Below, in pieces: positions 26,918 to 32,861 of a stretch of 32,861 nucleotides of DNA. Source of the DNA: DASUSH01 sp036375215 (GTDB taxonomy: Bacteria; Actinomycetota; Thermoleophilia; Solirubrobacterales; 70-9). Below the pieces are notes generated by a model. The model worked only from the letters and a program-made list of their open reading frames with translations. It did not search any database and had not been told where the DNA came from. The stretch lies in contig DASUSH010000049.1 in assembly GCA_036375215.1 (NCBI GenBank), positions 1-32,861 of the forward strand. Reading direction: 5' to 3'. Positions within the stretch are counted from its first letter, which is position 1; each line of letters begins with the position of its first letter. Both the position numbers and the translations under genes were made by a program.

Positions 26918-28483
26918 GTGGGCACCCTCGAGTCCTACAACCCGGCCACGGGGGATCCGGTCGGCACGGTCGAGACGATCGCGCCCGAGGAGGTGCAGGG
27001 CGTCGTCGACGACGTCGCCGAGGTCCAGCCGTTCTGGGCCCAGCTCTCGCTCGACGACCGCGGCCGCTACCTGCGCCGGGCCGCCGACGTGCTCGTCGAG
27101 GAGCTCGACGAGGTCGCCGAGCTGCTCACCCGCGAGCAAGGCAAGCCGCGGCTCGAGAGCTACACGATGGAGGTGCTGCCGACCGTCGACCTCCTGCACT
27201 GGTGCGCCGAGGCCGCGCCCGAGATCCTCGCCGACGAGCGCATCCCGTACCCGCAGCTCTTCCTGAAGACGAAGCGCAGCTTCTTCTCGTACGAGCCGAT
27301 CGGCGTCGTCGGCGTGATCGCGCCCTGGAACTACCCGTGGTCGATCCCGTTCGGCGAGGTCGCGATCGCGCTCGCCGCGGGCAACGGCGTGGTGCTGAAG
27401 CCGGCGAGCCTCACCCCGCTGCTCGGCGAGCGGATCCGCGAGACCTTCGAGAAGGCGGGCTTGCCCGAGGGCCTCGTCCGCACGGTCCACGGCGGCGGGG
27501 CAGTCGGTCAGGCGCTCTGCGAGGCCTCCACGGGGAAGATCTTCTTCACCGGCTCGGTCGAGGTCGGGCGCAGCGTCGGCGAGATCTGCGCCCGGCAGCT
27601 CAAGGGCTCGGTGCTCGAGCTGGGCGGCAAGGACCCGCAGATCGTCTGCGCCGACGCCGACCTCGCGAACGCGGTCTCCGGCGCCGTCTGGGGCGGCTTC
27701 GCCAACGCCGGCCAGACCTGCTCGGGGATCGAGCGCACCTACGTCGTCGAGGAGGTCGCCGACCGCTTCTGCGAGGGCGTCGTCCGCGAGACCGAGCGCC
27801 TCACCGTCGGCGACCCGCTCGAGTGGACGACCGAGATCGGGCCGATGGTCTCCGCGCAGCAGGCCGACCTGGTGACCGAGCTGGTCGACGACGCGCTCGC
27901 CGCCGGCGCCGACCGGCTCACCGGCGGGCCGCGCGAGCTCGACGGCTTCACGGGCCGCTTCATCGCCCCGACCGTGCTCACCGGCGTCGAGCCCGAGATG
28001 CGGATCATGCGCGAGGAGATCTTCGGCCCGGTGCTGCCGATCACCGTCGTCGGCTCCGAGGCCGAGGCGCTCGAGCTCGCCAACGACTCCAACTTCGGCC
28101 TCGGCGCCTCGGTCTGGACCACGGACCGCCAGAAGGGTGAGCGCATGGCCCGCGAGATCGAGTCCGGGATGGTCTGGCTGAACGACCACTCGTTCACCCA
28201 CGGCGCCGCCCAGTGCGCGTGGGGCGGGGTCAAGGACTCCGGCCTCGGGCGCTCGCACTCCAAGTTCGGGCTGTACGAGTGCGTCGACGTGAAGACCGTC
28301 ACCTGGGAGCCGGGGCTGACCCGGGACCTCTGGTGGCAGCCCTACGACCGCACGCTCGGCGACGCGATCCGGGCCTCGACCCGGCTGATCTACGGCCGCA
28401 ACGGGGACCGCGTGCGCGCGCTTCGCGAGGGGGCGGCGCCGCTCCTGCGCGCCGGCGCCCGCACCCTCCGCAAGGGCCGCTAG
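26918..28483 (+). CDS. aldehyde dehydrogenase family protein
   Basis: A 521-residue NAD(P)-dependent ALDH. Motifs: cofactor loop VIAPWNYPWSIPFGEVAIALAAGNGVVLKPASLTP, FTGSVEVGRSV, general base E234 in LELGGKDPQ, and nucleophile C268 in NAGQTCSGIERTYV. The GQTCSGIER context resembles the NAD-dependent ALDH group seen with benzaldehyde/coniferyl or succinate-semialdehyde substrates, but I cannot assign one. The C-terminal 60 residues beyond the usual end (WEPGLTRDLWWQPYDRTLGDAIRAS to AGARTLRKGR) are an extension that may contact membrane or partner. The GTG start at 26918 is supported by TAGGAT with the standard 7-nt gap. The gene is monocistronic and convergent with the cupredoxin gene. Confidence 0.9.
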   Translation: MGTLESYNPATGDPVGTVETIAPEEVQGVVDDVAEVQPFWAQLSLDDRGRYLRRAADVLVEELDEVAELLTREQGKPRLESYTMEVLPTVDLLHWCAEAAPEILADERIPYPQLFLKTKRSFFSYEPIGVVGVIAPWNYPWSIPFGEVAIALAAGNGVVLKPASLTPLLGERIRETFEKAGLPEGLVRTVHGGGAVGQALCEASTGKIFFTGSVEVGRSVGEICARQLKGSVLELGGKDPQIVCADADLANAVSGAVWGGFANAGQTCSGIERTYVVEEVADRFCEGVVRETERLTVGDPLEWTTEIGPMVSAQQADLVTELVDDALAAGADRLTGGPRELDGFTGRFIAPTVLTGVEPEMRIMREEIFGPVLPITVVGSEAEALELANDSNFGLGASVWTTDRQKGERMAREIESGMVWLNDHSFTHGAAQCAWGGVKDSGLGRSHSKFGLYECVDVKTVTWEPGLTRDLWWQPYDRTLGDAIRASTRLIYGRNGDRVRALREGAAPLLRAGARTLRKGR

Positions 28484-28497
28484 CCGCCTAGCCCTTG
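28471..28497. terminator. shared inverted repeat at convergent stops
   Basis: CAAGGGC (28471-28477) and GCCCTTG (28491-28497) pair around a 13-nt loop that contains both stop codons, TAG at 28481 and CTA at 28488. It could end transcripts from both genes. Confidence 0.4.
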
Positions 28498-29081
28498 ACC
28501 TTCAGCTTCGGCGACCAGTCGCTCGCCTTCTTGCCCTCGAGCGAGCGGACCTGGAAGGCGTACTTCGTCCCGGGCTTGAGCTTGAAGGCGCCCTCGATCT
28601 CCTTCGTCTTCTCCTCGACCAGCTTGGGCTTGCGCGAACCGGCCTTCTGGCGGACGTCGTAGCGGTTGCCGGTGTCGGTCGTCTCGGTGGCCCAGGTGAT
28701 CAGCGTCCGCCTGCCCTGGGGCGTCGCGGTCGGTTTCACGGAGATCCGGCCGGCCATCCCCGAGGGCTGTCCGGTGGAGCTGATGAAGCCGTGCGCCTCG
28801 CAGTAGTAGTTGAAGGTCCCGGCCGAGGGCGTGATCGTGAAGTCGCCGGTCGCCTCGGTGGTGCCGGAGTAAAAGAGCTTGCTCTCCTCGCGGACGTTGT
28901 GCGCGTTCACGGTGTCGGGCGCTCCCCAGCGCCAGTGGAACGACTCGACGCCGACGTCGCTGGCGAGCTCCTCCGGAGTGAACTCGTCATCGGTGGTGGC
29001 GACCTCGGTCACCGATCCCTGCGCGTGCGCGAGCGCCGGAACGGCGAGCAGCGCCGCGAGCGCGATCAATCCTCGCTTCAT
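28488..29081 (-). CDS. secreted cupredoxin (plastocyanin-like) with C-terminal FN3 domain
   Basis: A 197-residue exported protein. The signal peptide MKRGLIALAALLAVPALAHA is followed by a blue-copper domain to about residue 118. The likely type-1 copper ligands are H61 (AHNV), C94 and H97 (YYCEAHG), and M109 (SGMAGRI). In plastocyanins the Cys-Met loop is short (C-x2-H-x4-M), but here there are eleven residues between H97 and M109, so the copper site may be altered. The second domain (about 121-197: RRTLITWATE.., KPGTKYAFQVRSLEG, SDWSPKLKVKG) is a fibronectin type III repeat, probably for surface attachment. It is leadered, with a GGAGGA Shine-Dalgarno and TACCCT at 29127-29122. It is divergent from ccmA. 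Confidence 0.83.
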   Translation of the reverse strand: MKRGLIALAALLAVPALAHAQGSVTEVATTDDEFTPEELASDVGVESFHWRWGAPDTVNAHNVREESKLFYSGTTEATGDFTITPSAGTFNYYCEAHGFISSTGQPSGMAGRISVKPTATPQGRRTLITWATETTDTGNRYDVRQKAGSRKPKLVEEKTKEIEGAFKLKPGTKYAFQVRSLEGKKASDWSPKLKVKG

Positions 29082-29121
29082 GACCAATCCCAATCCTCCG
29101 TTGGCTCCCTGGTTGCGGCCG

Positions 29122-29127
29122 AGGGTA
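29122..29127 (-). promoter_or_regulatory. -10 element of the cupredoxin gene
   Basis: TACCCT on the minus strand. The predicted leader is about 34 nt and contains GGAGGA. The sequence GGATTGGGATTGG just before the ATG is a direct repeat. Confidence 0.4.
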
Positions 29128-29138
29128 CCGAGCGGCGC

Positions 29139-29144
29139 TAAATT
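29139..29144 (+). promoter_or_regulatory. -10 element of the ccm operon
   Basis: TAAATT with 9 nt to ATG 29154 and no Shine-Dalgarno. It lies about 12 bp from the divergent cupredoxin -10. Confidence 0.5.
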
Positions 29145-29153
29145 CGCCACGAG

Positions 29154-29861
29154 ATGGAAGCGATCGCGCTGCGCGGGCTCTCGCGCGCCTACGGGGACCA
29201 TCTCGCGCTCCGCGACGTATCGCTCGCGCTCGCGGCGGGGGAGACCCTCGCCGTCCTCGGGCCGAACGGAGCAGGCAAGACGACGCTCCTGCGCATCCTC
29301 GCCACCCTGCTGCGCCCCGGGGAGGGCGAGGCCCGGGTGCTCGGGGCGGCGCTGCCGAAGGAGGCGTGGAGGGTGCGGGGGCGGATCGGCTTCCTCGGCC
29401 ACGAGCCGCTCCTCTACCGCGAGCTCACGGTCGCCGAGAACCTCGCGTTTCACGGCCGCCTGCACGGGCTCGAGGCCGATGGCGCCGGCCGCGCCGCCGA
29501 ACTGCTCGAGCGCGTCGGCATGGACGCCGCCGCCGGCGTCCGCGTCAACGAGCTCTCCGCCGGGATGCGCCAGCGGGTCGCGGTCTGCCGCGCCCTCCTG
29601 CACGAGCCCGATCTGCTCCTCCTCGACGAGCCGCACGCGCACCTCGACCCGGGCGCCGCGGAGCTCGTCGAGCCCCTGATCGGCGCCGGCTCGGGCCACA
29701 CGCGCGTGCTCGTCACCCACGATCCCGGCGCCGGGCTCGCCGGCGCCGACCGGGTCCTGGCGCTCCGCCGCGACGGCGCGGTCGCGATCAGCGCCGAGGC
29801 CGCCGCGGTCTCCCGCGCCGACCTCGACGCCGTCTACTCGCCGGGGGGAGGGAAGCCGTGA
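29154..29861 (+). CDS. ccmA: haem exporter ATP-binding subunit CcmA
   Basis: A 235-residue ABC ATPase of System I cytochrome c maturation. With CcmB, CcmC and CcmD it drives release of haem-loaded CcmE. Walker A is GPNGAGKTTLLR, the signature is NELSAGMRQRVAVCRALLHEP (LSAGM form of LSGGQ, usual for CcmA), Walker B is LLLLDEPHAHLDP, and the switch His is in VLVTHDPGAG. The C-terminal 40 residues are short, as in CcmA. The TGA overlaps the ccmB GTG (GTGA). The start ATG has TAAATT 9 nt upstream. The ccm assignment rests on the neighbours, since the ATPase alone is not diagnostic. Confidence 0.88.
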   Translation: MEAIALRGLSRAYGDHLALRDVSLALAAGETLAVLGPNGAGKTTLLRILATLLRPGEGEARVLGAALPKEAWRVRGRIGFLGHEPLLYRELTVAENLAFHGRLHGLEADGAGRAAELLERVGMDAAAGVRVNELSAGMRQRVAVCRALLHEPDLLLLDEPHAHLDPGAAELVEPLIGAGSGHTRVLVTHDPGAGLAGADRVLALRRDGAVAISAEAAAVSRADLDAVYSPGGGKP

Positions 29862-30526
29862 GCGCGTTCACGGCGATCCTCGCCAAGGACCTGCGCATCG
29901 AGCTGCGCACGCTCGAGTCGGTGCCCGCGATGGCGCTCTTCGCGGTCACCACCTTCGTGATCTTCCGCTACGGCCTCGACCGCGAGCAGCTCGCGGGGAG
30001 CCTCGCCGCCGGCGTCCTTTTGATCACGATCCTGTTCGCGGCGGTGCTCGCGATCAACCGGGTCTTCGTGGCCGAGCGCGAGCAGGGCGGGTTCGACGCG
30101 ATCCGGCTCGCGCCGGTCGACGGCACCGCGCTCTATGCGGCCAAGATCGCCGCCCTCGTCATCTACCTGTTGGTGCTCGAGCTGATCGCGGTGCCGGTCT
30201 TCGGCGTCTTCTTCCTGGACGAGTGGAGCGGGCTCGGGCCGCTCTGCGCGGTCCTCGCCCTGCTCGACGCGGGGCTCGCCGTGATCGGCGTGCTGGTCTC
30301 CTCGATCGCGGTCAGCTCGCGCGCCCGCGACCTGCTCGGCCCGCTGATCCTGCTGCCGCTCTCGGTGCCGCTGATGATCGCCGCGGCCGCCGCCGGCGCC
30401 GGGCTGCTCGACGCGGGGGGGCCGGATTACGGCGATTTCGGGCGCTGGCTTGCGGTCCTCGCGCTCTACGATGTGACGTTCCTCCTGATCGGTTACGCCG
30501 TCTACGACTACCTGCTGGAGGACTGA
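29858..30526 (+). CDS. ccmB: haem exporter membrane subunit CcmB
   Basis: A 222-residue polytopic membrane protein with the CcmB layout: cytoplasmic start FTAILAKDLRIELRTLESVPAMALFAVTTFVIFRYGLD, LLITILFAAVLAINRVFVAEREQGGFDAIRLAPVDGTALYAAKIAALVIYLLVLELIAVPVF, and RARDLLGPLILLPLSVPLMIAAAAAG. The EREQGGFDAIRLAPV stretch is the conserved cytosolic loop that meets CcmA. About six membrane segments are seen. The GTG start overlaps ccmA (GTGA). The tail LLEDZ-like end is LLED followed by TGA; 27 nt without a Shine-Dalgarno separate it from ccmC. Confidence 0.9.
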   Translation: MSAFTAILAKDLRIELRTLESVPAMALFAVTTFVIFRYGLDREQLAGSLAAGVLLITILFAAVLAINRVFVAEREQGGFDAIRLAPVDGTALYAAKIAALVIYLLVLELIAVPVFGVFFLDEWSGLGPLCAVLALLDAGLAVIGVLVSSIAVSSRARDLLGPLILLPLSVPLMIAAAAAGAGLLDAGGPDYGDFGRWLAVLALYDVTFLLIGYAVYDYLLED

Positions 30527-30553
30527 AACAGGACGCGGTCCCGTCCCCACAAG

Positions 30554-31240
30554 ATGAGCCCCAGCCGCCTACGCAACCTGACCATCCTGACCGCGCTCGT
30601 CCTGGGCGCCGGCTTCGCCCTCGTCTTCTTCTACGCGCCGCTCGAGCGCGAGGGCTTCGTCCAGAAGATCTTCTACCTGCACGTGCCGCTCGCGATCGTC
30701 GCCCTCGCCGGGTTCATCGTCGCCGCGATCCACGCGATCCGCCACCTCCGCAGCGGGGATCCCGTCCACGACTACCGCGCCTACGTCTCGATCCACATGT
30801 CGGTGATCTTCGGGGTCGCCGTGCTCGTCACCGGCGCGATCTGGGCGAAGGCCCAGTGGGGCGTGTGGTGGGAGTGGCGGGAGCCGACGCTGGTCAGCTT
30901 CCTGATCGTCTTCCTCCTCTACTGCACCTACTACCCGCTGCGCTTCGCGATCCCCGACCGCGAGCGCCAGGCGCGCTACGCCTCGGTCTTCGCGATCACG
31001 GCGGGCGCCTTCGTGCCGCTTAACTTCCTCGCCGTCCGCCTCGCCGAGTCCTTCATCCACCCGCGCACCTTCTCCTCGGCCGGCGGCCTGCCGGGCGAGA
31101 TGATGTTCACCTTCCTCGTCTGCCTCGCCGGCGTCGCGCTGCTCTGGACCACGCTCGTCGCCTTCGAGCTCGCGGCGAAGCGGACCCGCGCCGACCTCGG
31201 CCGCCTGCGCCGCGCGCTCGCCGAGGGAGCGGCAGCCTGA
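30554..31240 (+). CDS. ccmC: haem exporter / cytochrome c biogenesis protein CcmC
   Basis: A 228-residue protein with six membrane segments. CcmC presents haem to CcmE. The two expected haem-ligand histidines are retained (YLHVPLAI and SFIHPRTF), and SIHMSVIFG precedes the tryptophan-rich motif. That motif reads WGVWWEWREPTLVS, whereas CcmC usually has WGTWWxWDxRLTS, so the Asp-x-Arg part of the WWD domain is changed. A soluble basic tail (KRTRADLGRLRRALAEG) follows the last helix. The ATG lies 27 nt after ccmB, and the TGA overlaps the ccmD ATG (TGATG). The family is clear from length and position. Confidence 0.9.
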   Translation: MSPSRLRNLTILTALVLGAGFALVFFYAPLEREGFVQKIFYLHVPLAIVALAGFIVAAIHAIRHLRSGDPVHDYRAYVSIHMSVIFGVAVLVTGAIWAKAQWGVWWEWREPTLVSFLIVFLLYCTYYPLRFAIPDRERQARYASVFAITAGAFVPLNFLAVRLAESFIHPRTFSSAGGLPGEMMFTFLVCLAGVALLWTTLVAFELAAKRTRADLGRLRRALAEGAAA

Positions 31241-31467
31241 TGCCCGCCCTGCCCCTCGACGAGGCCGGCAAGTACGTCGCCGCGGCGTACGTCGCCTTCG
31301 CCGTGCTCCTGCTCGTCTACGTCGGGATCATGGCCGCGCGCCTCGGCAGGCTCCAGCGCGAGATCGCCGAGCTCGCCAACCGCGCCGAGCGGCGCGAGAA
31401 CGGCGCCGGCGAACCGCCCGCGCCCGAGCTCGAGAAGCGCTCGATCGGGGAGCGCATCGCGCCATGA
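31240..31467 (+). CDS. ccmD: CcmD-like small membrane protein
   Basis: A 75-residue protein with one membrane helix (YVAAAYVAFAVLLLVYVGIMAARLGRL, about residues 12-38) followed by a charged helix (QREIAELANRAERRE) and a short Pro-rich tail. CcmD stabilises the CcmABC complex and is often this short and poorly conserved. The assignment rests on position (TGATG overlap with ccmC), single helix with Tyr near its start, and cytosolic basic tail. The stop overlaps the ATG of a 21-codon ORF (ATGA). Confidence 0.75.
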   Translation: MPALPLDEAGKYVAAAYVAFAVLLLVYVGIMAARLGRLQREIAELANRAERRENGAGEPPAPELEKRSIGERIAP

Positions 31468-31529
31468 GCGTCAAACAACCGCCGATCGAATCCTCCGCTT
31501 CGCGTCCGGTTAGATCGGGTCTGCGATGA
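31464..31529 (+). CDS. possible 21-codon linking ORF between ccmD and hemA
   Basis: ATG 31464 overlaps the ccmD stop (ATGA), and this ORF's own TGA (31527-31529) overlaps the hemA ATG (ATGA). It encodes 21 residues (MSVKQPPIESS..SGLR) with no recognisable domain. Its only visible use would be to carry ribosomes from ccmD to hemA. The match in frame at both ends could be chance. A TTAGAT within it (31510-31515) might instead be a hemA promoter. Confidence 0.3.
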   Translation: MSVKQPPIESSASRPVRSGLR

Positions 31530-32861
31530 GCGAGCTGATCGCACTGGGTGTATCGCACCGCACCGCGCCGCTCGAGCTGCGCGAGCGGCTGGCGCTCACC
31601 GAGGGCCGCGCCGTCGGCGTCCTGGGCGAGCTCGTCGAGTCGGCGCACGTGCACGAGGCCGCGGCGATCTCGACCTGCAACCGCACCGAGCTCTACCTCG
31701 TCGCGGCCGACGCGGTCGAGGCCGAGTCGCTCGCGCTGGGCGTGCTCGCCCGCGAGGCCGACATCCGGCCCACCGAGCTCGTCGGGAGCCTCTACTCGCA
31801 CCGCGCCACCGAGTCCGCCCGCCACCTCTTCCGGGTCGCCGCGGGGCTCGACTCGATGATCCTCGGGGAGGCCGAGATCCAGGGCCAGGTGAAGCGCGCC
31901 TACGAGCTGGCCCTGGTCGAGGGCGCGACCGGACCCGTCCTCAACCGCCTCTTCCGCGGCGCGCTCGCGACCGGCAAGCGGGCCCGGACCGAGACCGGCG
32001 TCTCCGAGCGCGGCCTCTCGATCCCGTCCGTCGCGGTCGAGCTTGCGCAGCGCGTGCTGGGCGATCTCTCGAACCGCGAGGTCCTCCTGGTCGGCGCCGG
32101 GGAGACGGCCGAGCTGACGGCCCGCGCCCTCTCGGCGCGCGGCGTCGAGACCGTCTTCATCGCGAACCGCCACCACAATCGCGCGATCGGCCTCGCGCAG
32201 CGCTTCGGCGGGCGCGCCGTCCGCTTCGACGAGCTGCCCGGCCGGATGGAGCAGGCGGACATGTTCGTCTCGTCGACCAACTCGCCTCACCACATCGTCG
32301 AGCGCGAGGAGCTCGAGCTCGTATTGGGCGCTCGCGACGGGCGGCCGCTCCTCATGATCGACCTCGCGGTGCCGCGCGACATCGAGCCGACCTGCCGCGA
32401 GGTTGCGGGCGTCAGCGTCCATGACGTCGACGACGTGCAGACGATCGCCGAGCGCAACGCGTCGGGGCGCGCGGCCGAGGCGCGCCGCGCGGAGCGGCTC
32501 GTCGAGTCGGAGCTCGGTCGCTTCGAGGGGTGGATCGGCTCCCTGCAGGTCGTGCCCACGATCGCCGCCCTGCGCCGCCGCGGAGACGAGGTCGTCTCGC
32601 GCGTCCTCGCCGAGAACGAGCGCCGCTGGGAGAGCCTCTCGGACGCCGACCGCGAGCGCGTCGAGGCGCTCGCCCGTGCGATCGCGAGCCGGATGCTCCA
32701 CGAGCCCACGCTGCGGCTGAAGCGGGTCGCGGCCGACGATGACTCCTACGCCTACGTGAGCGCGCTCCGGGCTCTCTTCGGCCTCGACAGCGACACCGAG
32801 CCGCTCGCCGCGGACGACGCGCAGGTGACCGAGCTCGACTCGCGGCGCAAGCGCCCGGCCC
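31526..32861 (+). CDS. hemA: glutamyl-tRNA reductase HemA, 3' truncated by the window
   Basis: Glutamyl-tRNA(Glu) to glutamate-1-semialdehyde, NADPH-dependent; first committed step of C5-pathway tetrapyrrole synthesis. 445 codons are visible and the reading frame is still open at the edge. The start MSELIALGVSHRTAPLELRERL is classic, C51 in AISTCNRTELYLV is the catalytic nucleophile, and LDSMILGEAEIQGQVKRAY is the conserved substrate block. The NADPH domain has VLLVGAGETAELTARAL and FIANRHHNRAIGLAQRF, then DLAVPRDIEP. The C-terminal dimerisation domain (RLVESELGRFEGWIGSLQVVPTIAALRRRGDEV..) is almost complete. Adjacent ccmABCD suggests joint control of haem supply and cytochrome c maturation. 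Confidence 0.96.
   Translation, partial: MSELIALGVSHRTAPLELRERLALTEGRAVGVLGELVESAHVHEAAAISTCNRTELYLVAADAVEAESLALGVLAREADIRPTELVGSLYSHRATESARHLFRVAAGLDSMILGEAEIQGQVKRAYELALVEGATGPVLNRLFRGALATGKRARTETGVSERGLSIPSVAVELAQRVLGDLSNREVLLVGAGETAELTARALSARGVETVFIANRHHNRAIGLAQRFGGRAVRFDELPGRMEQADMFVSSTNSPHHIVEREELELVLGARDGRPLLMIDLAVPRDIEPTCREVAGVSVHDVDDVQTIAERNASGRAAEARRAERLVESELGRFEGWIGSLQVVPTIAALRRRGDEVVSRVLAENERRWESLSDADRERVEALARAIASRMLHEPTLRLKRVAADDDSYAYVSALRALFGLDSDTEPLAADDAQVTELDSRRKRPA

Noticed and set aside
29154..31467. A complete cytochrome c maturation locus.
   Set aside because: Only ccmA-D are seen; ccmE, ccmF, ccmG and ccmH are not in the window, so completeness cannot be claimed.

Overview
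The window is about 33 kb of dense, very GC-rich chromosomal DNA with high-GC actinobacterial character. The best guess is class Thermoleophilia (Solirubrobacterales-like). This rests on codon use, on the lysine-rich secreted beta-sandwich tail at the left edge, on the mix of families (DUF4396, DUF1385, BtrH_N, short FtsH, an actinobacterial-style ccmABCD-hemA block), and on the frequency of genes that seem to be read from leaderless mRNAs. I cannot name a species. I see no phage, insertion sequence, CRISPR array, rRNA or tRNA. The only dispersed element is a 40-bp palindromic repeat present three times.

Layout. 1-5.6 kb: end of a secreted protein, a succinate-semialdehyde-type dehydrogenase (minus) divergent from a SpoIID-like secreted protein, a DUF4396 membrane protein behind a near-perfect CsoR-type copper operator, a methyltransferase, then a minus-strand pair (CrtC/AttH-like lipocalin-fold protein and a small dimeric alpha/beta-barrel protein). 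5.6-9 kb: a membrane-anchored lytic transglycosylase fused to an M15-like domain, then convergent ychF and a PAP2 phosphatase. 9-15.5 kb: a polytopic membrane protein, an acyl-CoA ligase translationally coupled to a BtrH-like protein, a secreted GH3 enzyme and an alpha/beta hydrolase. 15.5-17.3 kb (minus): a VOC protein, then methylmalonyl-CoA epimerase with a small protein and a membrane-tethered methyltransferase. 17.3-19.9 kb: a tightly overlapping operon of class III nucleotide cyclase, cytochrome P450 and TetR regulator, headed by two tandem CGGTATG-type palindromes. 20-24.5 kb (minus): TauE/SafE permease, M20 peptidase, DUF1385 protein and a short FtsH-type protease. 24.5-28.5 kb: FkbM methyltransferase coupled to rarA, then an aldehyde dehydrogenase. 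28.5-32.9 kb: a secreted cupredoxin-FN3 protein divergent from ccmA-ccmB-ccmC-ccmD, a possible 21-codon linking ORF, and hemA running off the window. This last block joins haem export and cytochrome c maturation to the first committed step of haem synthesis.

Strongest observations: (1) the cyclase-P450-TetR operon with two putative autoregulatory operators, one covering the start codon; (2) twelve gene starts that have TAnnnT exactly 6-9 nt upstream and no Shine-Dalgarno, which implies leaderless transcription as the default; (3) two divergent promoters whose -10 hexamers share the same TA; (4) a copper-type operator controlling a DUF4396 membrane protein with a His-Cys-x3-Cys motif; (5) the 40-bp repeat that exactly fills one convergent intergenic gap and is tandem in another. 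All functional statements are inferences from sequence reading; no database search was run.
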